A stretch of 35,565 nt of DNA from the NCBI GenBank assembly GCA_003151775.1, contig PLYK01000002.1, forward strand, positions 1 to 35,565. Direction: 5' to 3'. The notes below the pieces were generated by a model. The model searched no databases and was not told the DNA's origin. It saw only the letters and a program-made list of their open reading frames with translations. The position numbers and the translations under genes are program-made. Shown here piece by piece: positions 22,950 through 29,281 of this stretch. The number at the start of each line of letters is the position of its first letter. Position 1 is the first letter of the stretch. This DNA comes from Geobacter sp. GTDB lineage: Bacteria > Desulfobacterota > Desulfuromonadia > Geobacterales > Pseudopelobacteraceae.

Positions 22950-24002
22950 TCAATTCGTCACGATTGCAATTTCCGCCGCCTTGCCGTGTGAAGCATTTCC
23001 CGAATCCGCCAGGTAGTTTGCGGTGAAAATGTATTCGATTAGAACCTGACGGTTTGGTTTGCCTTCCCATGTGCCTGCGGCGACCCGTTCGGTACGGAAG
23101 CGGTCAAGCTCGGCAAGGAAATTCTTCTCGGCGATGCCGTTGTCGATCTTGACTTGGGGAGCCACCACCAGGGGAAGTTCGTATATCTTCCCGCCGGTCC
23201 TGATAATCAGCCTGGCATCCCAGGTGCCTTTGTTCGGCAGCGCGGTTATTACCCAACCCCTTCCATCCTCCTTCGCCAGGTTCACCAGTTTCGCATCCGA
23301 CAAGGCGATATCCGGCGTATCTGCCGAGTCCCGCAGCAGGGCGGGAGCGATCCTAACGAGCGTTTTCCCGTCGGAAAGGAGTACGGTCGGTTCCTGAATG
23401 TTCCTGTCGCCCGGACTGCGATTAAAAAGCGCGGTAAAGGCTTTCAGCCCTTTTTTCCCTTTGAAATCCTTGAAACGCTGCAGTACGCTTTGCCCTGGAA
23501 TCACCTGTTCAGCGCTGCCGCCGGCGGCTCCGGTCTCAGCTAACGCCGCTTTTTCCTCATCCTGTGGCTGTGGCAGCAAGACATCAGGGGAGGAAGCGTA
23601 CGGAAGGGTTTGGGTGGGGGAGACGGTCCCGTCCGGACCGGCAATAGTGCCGGTCACGGAATAGATCCTTCCCGGCCGATCACCCTTTTTATCGAAGCTC
23701 AGATGGTATGTCTGCGTGTCGAAATCTCCTTGGACCGCCTTGATGATCAGCGTGTCGGTGATGGCATCGTTGATGTCGGTCACGGAACCCTGCTCCACGC
23801 TCACCCGGGGGTTGGTAAAACCCAGTGAATCATAGGCAATGGTCAGTTCGACCTCCGAATTGGGTTTGATATCGGCTCCTTCGATGATGAATTCCTTGTC
23901 GCCGTCCGCGGCGACGTAAAAGGTTACCTGCGCCAATGACGGCGTCGGGTGCAGGAGGGCAAGCAAAAGGCCCATGAGGCATAGATGTTTTTTCGTCTTC
24001 AT
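22950..24002 (-). CDS. Riboswitch-controlled exported protein with cohesin-like N-terminal domain
   Basis: I use the ATG at 24002: GGAGAAGAGAATAGCCCT precedes it and a normal signal peptide follows (MKTKKHLCLMGLLLALLHPTPSLAQ). The tracked start at 24173 would run through the riboswitch. The mature N-terminus VTFYVAADGDKEFIIEGADIKPNSEVELTIAYDSLGFTNPRVSVEQG resembles a cohesin/adhesin-type beta sandwich. The middle (about 165-210) is Ala/Glu-rich and helical, and the C-terminal half is mixed alpha/beta. No catalytic motif is visible. The GEMM riboswitch and terminator directly upstream link expression to a cyclic dinucleotide, the usual control of surface, biofilm or electron-transfer proteins in Geobacter-like bacteria. 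The exact role is unknown. Confidence 0.72.
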   Translation of the reverse strand: MKTKKHLCLMGLLLALLHPTPSLAQVTFYVAADGDKEFIIEGADIKPNSEVELTIAYDSLGFTNPRVSVEQGSVTDINDAITDTLIIKAVQGDFDTQTYHLSFDKKGDRPGRIYSVTGTIAGPDGTVSPTQTLPYASSPDVLLPQPQDEEKAALAETGAAGGSAEQVIPGQSVLQRFKDFKGKKGLKAFTALFNRSPGDRNIQEPTVLLSDGKTLVRIAPALLRDSADTPDIALSDAKLVNLAKEDGRGWVITALPNKGTWDARLIIRTGGKIYELPLVVAPQVKIDNGIAEKNFLAELDRFRTERVAAGTWEGKPNRQVLIEYIFTANYLADSGNASHGKAAEIAIVTN

Positions 24003-24096
24003 AGGGCTATTCTCTTCTCCATTGCTGATGCCGGAACCTGACACAACGGAGGGGCTGTTGCCGGCTACACTGCCGGGCCGAAGTACAGAACGGCGC

Positions 24097-24142
24097 AAAA
24101 AAAGCCGGGCGCGCTTTCCTGAGAGAAAGGCAACCCGGCTTT
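24097..24142 (-). terminator. Intrinsic terminator forming the riboswitch expression platform
   Basis: On the minus strand AGCCGGG (24140-24134) pairs with CCCGGCT (24109-24103), followed by seven Us. The 5' arm is the 3' part of the aptamer (GCCGGG), so ligand binding and termination compete for the same bases. That predicts an ON switch, with ligand favouring read-through. Confidence 0.75.
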
Positions 24143-24206
24143 CCGCTTGGGACCCGTGGCTTTCCGTCCCCACCTCGCGATGGGTTTGGCGAATATGATA
24201 TGGCTG
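24129..24206 (-). promoter_or_regulatory. GEMM-I-type (cyclic-di-GMP/cGAMP) riboswitch
   Basis: Read on the minus strand the sequence has the GEMM-I core in order. CCAAACC opens it; a P1b-like stem CCCATC/GGTGGG is capped by a GCGA tetraloop; GGGACGGAAAGCC follows; then a CGGG...CCC arm and GCCGGGTTGCC. These match the conserved blocks of the c-di-GMP-I class, including the GNRA loop. The 5' side of P1 (ATATCATATTCG) is divergent, so I cannot read the ligand-selecting position. Geobacter members of this class bind c-di-GMP or 3',3'-cGAMP. The aptamer lies about 125 nt upstream of the exported-protein start. Confidence 0.78.
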
Positions 24207-24252
24207 AAAAAAGACAAAAGCCCGCTACAAATGTCATTTCATAGCGGGCTTT
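24205..24252 (-). terminator. Second, upstream terminator hairpin
   Basis: On the minus strand AAAGCCCGCTA pairs with TAGCGGGCTTT, then TTTTGTCTTTTTT. It lies between the radical SAM gene and the GEMM aptamer. A short GACCTC-CCC-GAGGTC hairpin precedes it. It could end the radical SAM transcript or be the expression platform of a preceding degenerate aptamer. Confidence 0.7.
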
Positions 24253-24443
24253 CCGAGACCTCGGGGAGGTCGGCAAAGTACCCAAAATCAGGGGTTCATT
24301 ATTTTTTAGTTCAAACTGTGACGCACAATAACATGAGATTATTTCGTCAGTGTTACAACACAGATAATATTAGAAAACATAAAAAATATCGGCTTATATC
24401 CTGTTACCTTCTGAAATTAACCTACCTTTAGTGGCCCCATTAC

Positions 24444-25589
24444 TCAGATGTTCAGAAACGGGCACTCCGGGTCGGGGGCGTCGAAATCGCCGGCAACGAA
24501 CCCGGACACGGCGCGGCACCCCCCCTTGCAGATCTCCAGGTAATCGCAGGAGATACAGGGCTCCGGGGCGCGTTTGGGCCATGCGCGCAGGCGCGTGAGC
24601 TGTTCCGAGCCGCTCCAGAGACGGGGAAGATCAAAGATGCTTTCCTCCCCCTTCAAAAAGGAGCAGCCGGCAAATCTGCCGTCGGAGCGGACTCCCAAGA
24701 GGACGTTGGCGGCCTCGCAGCCGTAGACCGAGAACTGTTCCATCAGCGCCTTGTCCGGTTTGTGCCAGCAGAACATCGGGACGAACGAACAGTCGATCTT
24801 GGCCGCAACCCCGTACTTACGGGAAAGGTCCCTGATCATGGGGTAGAATTCCCGGTTCTGCGCCGGCGTCAACCGCCTTTCGAAATAGTCCGCGGTCGCC
24901 CGCCCGGTTGGTTTGAGCCGGAGGAACTCCACGTCGGTAAGCCCCCTCCCTGCGGCAAAGCCGAACACGCTTGTCAGCCGGTCGAAATTGACGCGGCTGA
25001 CTACGCAGTTAATGCCGACCTTGATCCCGGCAGCGAGCAGGAGATCCACCGCCATCACCCTATCCGCGAGCGGCCCCGTTCCCTGGGCAGCTTCAGCCAG
25101 GGCCTCGCTGTCGTCGATGCTGACGTTGACCTGGCCGAAGACGCGGCACTGTTCGGCGATCTCTCTGGTTATCAGGTGGCCGTTGGTGGTCAGGTTCGGG
25201 ACCATGCCGCGCTCGCGCACGTAGGAGGCCAAGTCGAAGAAGTCCGGCCGCTCCAGGGCCTCGCCACCACCCAGCGCCATGTGGAAGACACCCATCCCGG
25301 CAAGGAGATCGACGGCCCTGCGGAAATCGTCGGCCGACATCTCACCAGTATCCCTCTCCCCTGAGTCCATGTAGCAGTGTCCGCAGTTCTGCGAGCAGGC
25401 GTTGGTGACGGAAAAATGGACCTCCAGTGGGGCGCTGAGCAGGGCGGTCGTTGCATCATCTACCCAGAGCGGGCTCTCGGAGTGACCCAGACTGCGCATG
25501 AAGTCCTGGTCCACGTGCACGAGCATGGGAGGCTCTTCCAAAGCCAGGACCCCTCCGAACGACTCCAGGCGGTACTTCATTCCGGGCAT
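24444..25589 (-). CDS. Radical SAM/SPASM enzyme, probable peptide maturase
   Basis: The radical SAM cluster motif CxxxCxxC is C65-S-Q-N-C69-G-H-C72 (FSVTNACSQNCGHCYMDSGE). The GGE-like SAM motif is ALGGGEALERPDFF. The C-terminal SPASM region has YGCEAANVLLGVRSDGRFAGCSF and then CISCDYLEICKGGCRAV...DPECPFL, enough cysteines for one or two extra Fe-S clusters. The N-terminal 50 residues (YRLESFGGVLALEEPPMLVHVDQDFMRSLG) may be a leader-binding extension. Its start overlaps the end of the 72-aa peptide gene, so enzyme and peptide are co-translated. SPASM enzymes of this sort commonly install thioether, C-C or epimerised residues in ribosomal peptides. The modified substrate here is presumed to be the adjacent peptide. 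Confidence 0.85.
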   Translation of the reverse strand: MPGMKYRLESFGGVLALEEPPMLVHVDQDFMRSLGHSESPLWVDDATTALLSAPLEVHFSVTNACSQNCGHCYMDSGERDTGEMSADDFRRAVDLLAGMGVFHMALGGGEALERPDFFDLASYVRERGMVPNLTTNGHLITREIAEQCRVFGQVNVSIDDSEALAEAAQGTGPLADRVMAVDLLLAAGIKVGINCVVSRVNFDRLTSVFGFAAGRGLTDVEFLRLKPTGRATADYFERRLTPAQNREFYPMIRDLSRKYGVAAKIDCSFVPMFCWHKPDKALMEQFSVYGCEAANVLLGVRSDGRFAGCSFLKGEESIFDLPRLWSGSEQLTRLRAWPKRAPEPCISCDYLEICKGGCRAVSGFVAGDFDAPDPECPFLNI

Positions 25590-25795
25590 CCCTGTTCCTC
25601 TCCGAGGGGGGGCGTCTCCGCCGACTCCTCCGGCAGCTTTGCCTCTTTTGGTTTTGTCGAGCAGATGATCGCGGCCATGGTGTTGAAGAGGACCGTGATG
25701 GCGGCCCCGGCAGTGAAGAAGACGATCATGTCGACGCCGATGCTGCTGGAGTTCGGGTTGTAGCCGGTTTTGATCTTGAGGATTTTCCCTTGCAT
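25577..25795 (-). CDS. 72-aa peptide, candidate substrate of the adjacent radical SAM enzyme
   Basis: MQGKILKIKTGYNPNSSSIGVDMIVFFTAGAAITVLFN... has a polar N-terminal 20 residues, one hydrophobic helix (VDMIVFFTAGAAITVLFNTMAAIICS) and a charged, Glu/Pro-rich C-terminus ending EEQGCPE. AAAGGA precedes the start, and the gene sits 4 bp after the TPR gene. Its stop overlaps the radical SAM start by about 13 nt. Position and size fit a precursor peptide, though the helix could mean a small membrane subunit instead. Only two cysteines (in IICS and GCPE) are available for thioether chemistry. I do not claim a known RiPP class. Confidence 0.6.
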   Translation of the reverse strand: MQGKILKIKTGYNPNSSSIGVDMIVFFTAGAAITVLFNTMAAIICSTKPKEAKLPEESAETPPLGEEQGCPE

Positions 25796-25799
25796 GTGG

Positions 25800-26960
25800 T
25801 TACATTCCTTTTCTGAATTCGCCGATGAGGTAGTCGTACTTGACGCCGAAGACGCTGACGATCTCCGGTCCGGCCGGGTTGTAGGCGATGAACAGGAAGA
25901 CGACCGCCACGGTCATCACCACGGCCAGCAGCGGGCTGACCAGGCGGAGCGCCCGGCGTCGGGTCTGCCAGAACTCTCCCCTGGTCAGGAGGATCAGCCA
26001 GACAATGACCGGAAGGTTGAGGGCGGCGAGCGTGTAGATCTGGGTATCCTTGATGACGTACTTATAGCCGTCGGTCTCCATGGAATAGAAGAACGGCATC
26101 TTGGCTGCCGAGAGCACGACCCATAGAACGGTCCAGATCAGGAGGGTCCTGATCGAGGCCCGGTCGATCCGTTGCCACGGTTTCATAAGCAGTACCGGGA
26201 ACCAGAGCGCCGCCACGATTACCCAGGCTACCCACTTCCAAGTCGAGTTCATCTCCCAGTATTTGTGGTTGTCATCTGCTATGATCTGGTCGGTGGACGA
26301 GAGTTTGTGCCCCGGAGTCTGTGCGGCGACGGCCTGCAAGGCGGCATAACTCTCCTTGGGTTTGTGCATGCGGTCGTAGGCGTAGGCGATTTCCTTCTCA
26401 ACATCAACCTTCAACGAGAAATCGGGGTAATCCTTGAGCAACTGCTCGTAGTTTGTTACCAGATACTGATCCCCCTTGTTGGCGAACCTGATTTTCTGGT
26501 AGCTCTTGAATGCTTGATCCTGGTTCGCCGTCTTTGCAAGGGCAGCAAGATTCTCCAGTTTCTGTTTGAATATGGGGGCCTGCCGGTAGTCGGCGTACTT
26601 CTTCAGGTACTCATGGTTCCATCTGATCGCTTTCTTCAGATCAACCAGGTTGTCCTCATAGATGGTGCTGAGCATCTGCACCGCGTAGCGGCGCTCAGTG
26701 CTTTTTGGGTATTTCCCGGCAATCTTCAAAAAGACGGACTCTGCCTCGGCATAGCGGCCATGGAGAAACGCATCCGAGGCCTTCTCCTTCAACGCGGCAA
26801 CCTCAGAAAGCTTCGGCTTTTGCTCGACAATCTCCGGAACCTTCGACTTTTGCTCGTTTGCCACGGGACTTTCCTGCTCCGCCAGGCCGGTTGCGGGCCA
26901 CCGGACAAGGAATACAAAAAACACCAGAACAAACAGTGAGAATGGCCTGGAGTACCGCAT
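25800..26960 (-). CDS. TPR-containing inner-membrane protein of the radical SAM operon
   Basis: A signal or anchor helix (RPFSLFVLVFFVFLVRWPATGLA) starts the chain; the ATG at 26960 places it at residue 1, so I prefer it to the track start. TPR-like helices follow (about 50-200): HGRYAEAESVFLKIAGKYPKSTERRYAVQ, YRQAPIFKQKLENLAALAKTANQ, YEQLLKDYPDFSLKVDVEKEIAYAYDRMH. The C-terminal third has four or five membrane helices (WKWVAWVIVAALWFPVLLM, LLIWTVLWVVLSAAKM, ALNLPVIVWLILL, LVSPLLAVVMTVAVVFLFIAY). It is the first gene of the operon. A scaffold, export or docking role for the modified peptide is plausible; no transporter or peptidase motif is present. Confidence 0.72.
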   Translation of the reverse strand: MRYSRPFSLFVLVFFVFLVRWPATGLAEQESPVANEQKSKVPEIVEQKPKLSEVAALKEKASDAFLHGRYAEAESVFLKIAGKYPKSTERRYAVQMLSTIYEDNLVDLKKAIRWNHEYLKKYADYRQAPIFKQKLENLAALAKTANQDQAFKSYQKIRFANKGDQYLVTNYEQLLKDYPDFSLKVDVEKEIAYAYDRMHKPKESYAALQAVAAQTPGHKLSSTDQIIADDNHKYWEMNSTWKWVAWVIVAALWFPVLLMKPWQRIDRASIRTLLIWTVLWVVLSAAKMPFFYSMETDGYKYVIKDTQIYTLAALNLPVIVWLILLTRGEFWQTRRRALRLVSPLLAVVMTVAVVFLFIAYNPAGPEIVSVFGVKYDYLIGEFRKGM

Positions 26961-27278
26961 GGCAACACCCTTCAACGGCTGCATTTCAGTTTTTGTCGAC
27001 ATGTCCCTCGCCTCGCTCAATTATTGCTGTTTAATTTGTGCGCAAACTTTATTTTTCATATGATTTTGGAAGTGAATGAATATCTAAGCAGGAGCATGTC
27101 CCTGCGCATAGCTGCAAGACATTAAGAGGTTCTTCAGCGCATTTCCTGATTGAGTTGTCGGAAAAATAATCTTACGAATAGCTCTGGACTATAGTCGTGA
27201 AATATTGCAGGTACATTTCGGAAGAGTTACTATTTAGTGTCCATCCGGAAACCCCAGTTTGAGACGCACTGGACGGAG

Positions 27279-27436
27279 AGTGGTCCATTCCGGGGGCTGA
27301 ATTCATTTGAATTCAAAGTCTCAGCTTAACCAAAACACTGCTAAATCTATTTTCATCAATAATTATAGCTAGATATACTGAAGTCGCAGGCGCTCGAAAA
27401 GTATGCTGATATTTCCAGCCCCCGGAATGGACCACT
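27279..27436. repeat. MITE-like element, 158 bp with 21-bp perfect terminal inverted repeats
   Basis: AGTGGTCCATTCCGGGGGCTG (27279-27299) recurs as its exact reverse complement at 27416-27436. The interior is AT-rich, with no gene. The ends resemble insertion-sequence termini (IS21-like guess), so it may be a non-autonomous derivative. The right end sits exactly where the coding of the B12-binding fragment breaks off. The remaining gap 27021-27278 holds no gene; GTCCA...TGGAC (27238-27274) is a further short inverted repeat beside it. Confidence 0.65.
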
Positions 27437-27668
27437 TCCCTGCATACTGAAAACTCATGCTGCTGATGCCGATCAACCCGGGGCAGAACTTAGTCAAATA
27501 TTCCTTCAACCAGACACGGATATTTTTATGTACCAGCACCAGATCGACAATCCGGACCTCATGTTCAGTGAGATGAGCGGCGATGGAGCAGAGCCCCAGG
27601 TTGGGCACCTTGATGATCCGATGAAAATTATTGGCCGCATCAGGCATGGCCAGGAGCAGTATCTTCAA
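27437..27668 (-). pseudogene. B12-binding radical SAM protein, N-terminal fragment
   Basis: From a TTG start with AAGGAAG upstream the product reads KILLLAMPDAANNFHRIIKVPNLGLCSIAAHLTEHEVRIVDLVL...LIGISSMSFQYAG. This is the Rossmann-type cobalamin-binding domain found at the N-terminus of B12-binding radical SAM proteins (P-x-x-GL-x-x-IAA-x-L...V-x-x-x-D). The frame then enters the MITE end (KWSIPGAG) and runs to a stop within it. No radical SAM domain follows on the far side of the MITE, so at least 300 residues are missing. The gene is dead. Confidence 0.7.
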
Positions 27669-27815
27669 GGTTACTTCCTTCTTGGGGTTCTGCGCCCAAA
27701 CCGGCGAAAATTTCAGCCCCCCGGTTTTTACCGTCACTTCGAGCATCCTTCACGAGACTTTGTCGACGTGACGGGCAATGTGACTGAATTTGGTCAAATC
27801 TGGTCTTGTTTTATG

Positions 27816-27845
27816 GTGTCACGCGAACAGTCGTTTAGGTGACAC
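27816..27845. repeat. 7-bp inverted repeat around the resolvase start
   Basis: GTGTCAC and GTGACAC, 16 bp apart, lie just upstream of and overlapping the leader of the resolvase gene. This is a possible operator or recombination half-site of the element that carries the gene. Confidence 0.4.
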
Positions 27846-27847
27846 TT

Positions 27848-28468
27848 ATGCTCATTGGCTATATGCGGGTATCAAAGGCTGATGGCTCGCAGACCACAGA
27901 TCTTCAGCGCGATGCGCTCATCACAGCGGGTGTTGCTGCTGGTCATCTATATGAAGATAGGGCATCAGGCAAACTTGACGCCCGACCCGGGTTGGATGCC
28001 GCTTTGAAAGCTTTACGAGAAGGCGATACGTTGGTTGTCTGGAAATTGGATCGGCTTGGACGGAATCTCAGGCACCTGGTCAATACGGTTCATGATCTGG
28101 AAAAGAGGGGGATAGGATTTAAGGTTCTGTCCGGGCATGGGGCTTCGATTGACACAACAACCCCTGCCGGCAAGTTGGTGTTTGGCATCTTTGCCGCCCT
28201 CGCTGAGTTTGAACGGGAGCTTATATCCGAACGCACAAAAGCTGGTCTGGCATCAGCCCGTGCCCGCGGAAGGTCCGGCGGGGCGCCCTATAAGATGACT
28301 GCAGCTAAACTGCGACTCGCTATGGCGGCAATGGGACAACCGGAAACCAAGGTGGGAGAACTCTGCAAAGAACTAGGGATAACACGCCAGACTCTATACC
28401 GTCATGTAGCACCTGATGGCAGTCTGCGAGACGACGGAATGAAATTGTTGGGAGAAAGACGGAAATGA
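27848..28468 (+). CDS. Serine resolvase/invertase family recombinase
   Basis: The 206-aa protein has the resolvase layout: GYMRVSKADGSQTTDLQRDAL with the catalytic Ser in RVS, then YEDRASGKLDARPGLDAALKALREGDTLVVWKLDRLGRNLRHLVNTV with the conserved arginines. Further on come ATIDTTTP-like GASIDTTTPAGKLVFGIFAALAEFERELISERTKAGLASARARGRSGG, the long helix and basic arm, and a C-terminal HTH (KVGELCKELGITRQTLYRHV). I prefer the ATG at 27848; the tracked GTG at 27839 lies within the inverted repeat. It is not closely similar to the recombinase at 9406. No transposase follows, so it may be an orphan of a Tn3-like element. Confidence 0.9.
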   Translation: MLIGYMRVSKADGSQTTDLQRDALITAGVAAGHLYEDRASGKLDARPGLDAALKALREGDTLVVWKLDRLGRNLRHLVNTVHDLEKRGIGFKVLSGHGASIDTTTPAGKLVFGIFAALAEFERELISERTKAGLASARARGRSGGAPYKMTAAKLRLAMAAMGQPETKVGELCKELGITRQTLYRHVAPDGSLRDDGMKLLGERRK

Positions 28469-28636
28469 TAGTTTAATAATATATAGTTGTTTCAATTCTT
28501 AATCAGCAGTTTTCGTTTTTAGTGCGAATGTTGGGGTTCCCCCATGTTGTATGCTTTTCCGTCAATAAAAGGTTAAAATTCATGCCACCTACTGGCACGG
28601 AATTTCCGGCGGTTAGGGCTTACACCCCCCTACTTT

Positions 28637-28804
28637 CGGCATTTTTTACACATTTTTACATATTTTACCATGATAGGTATCTGGTATTGGTTAGTTAATT
28701 CAGCCAAACCCAAAGCCCACCTGCATTAAGAACCCTTCGTGTTACCCAGCAGCAAAATATCTTACGTCGGCATTTTTTACACTTTTTTACACGATGTACC
28801 ATGA
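28637..28804. repeat. Two 37-bp direct repeats with TTTTTTACAC core
   Basis: CGGCATTTTTTACACATTTT... at 28637-28673 and CGGCATTTTTTACACTTTTT... at 28768-28804 match at about 32 of 37 bases, both ending TACCATGA; their starts are 131 bp apart. A third short copy, TCGGCA, follows a TCTTACGTTG string at 28842-28857. They are in a 450-bp gene-free stretch (28469-28921). They may be protein-binding sites or a duplicated promoter region of the decayed gene downstream. Confidence 0.5.
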
Positions 28805-28921
28805 GCGTAATTAAAGTTAATAAAATTCTTCAATATCAGTATCTTACGTTGTCGGCACTAATTATGCTGTAACATTAATATGAAATTAATTTTAGTAGTA
28901 GTTTTAAAGGAGCGTAGAAGT

Positions 28922-29214
28922 TTGAAGAGAACCGTAGCATTATTGACAGGGGTACTGATGATGGCAGCTGGGAGCACTTGGGCGAATCCCACTCTGGTCC
29001 TTCAGCCTTGGCTATGATCACTCGATAGTCGGCAGGGTGAAAGAAAACGGTAGCTACCTGCAAGGGACCATGATCGCCCAATTGGGAACCCTTCTCATTG
29101 GGTATGCATCCCGCGCGAGCGACAAGGTCAGCTTCAACGTCACACTTGGCGCTGGACTGACCGATGCCGCCCCCAGGCGTCCAACTAACGTTCAAGATTC
29201 CCCACAGCCTGTGA
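28922..29214 (+). pseudogene. Outer-membrane 'transporter'-type gene, decayed
   Basis: A TTG start with AGGAG upstream begins a signal peptide (KRTVALLTGVLMMAAGSTWAN) that stops after about 31 residues. In a second frame the sequence GYDHSIVGRVKENGSYLQGTMIAQLGTLLIGYASRASDKVSFNVTLGAGLTDAAP continues. In a third, VQLTFKIPHSL ends at the TGA at 29212. The pieces together give the C-terminus of a Phenol_MetA_deg/transporter-type beta-barrel (D-F-Q-LTFKLP-Y-like end). At least two frameshifts and a large internal deletion have occurred, since the family is normally about 250-300 aa. Confidence 0.6.
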
Positions 29215-29281
29215 GGCGGCACAGCCATAAAACAATAATAACGGCGGCCATCGGTCTCTACTCATCAGATTGGAGTAAACA

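Noticed and set aside
25577-25600. Selenocysteine insertion at the TGA ending the 72-aa peptide
   Set aside because: The TGA overlaps the radical SAM start and the sequence beyond in that frame has no conserved pattern; an ordinary stop explains it.
28592-28607. Possible sigma-54 promoter TGGCACGGAATTTCCG
   Set aside because: The -24 GG element fits but the -12 GC does not; too weak to call.
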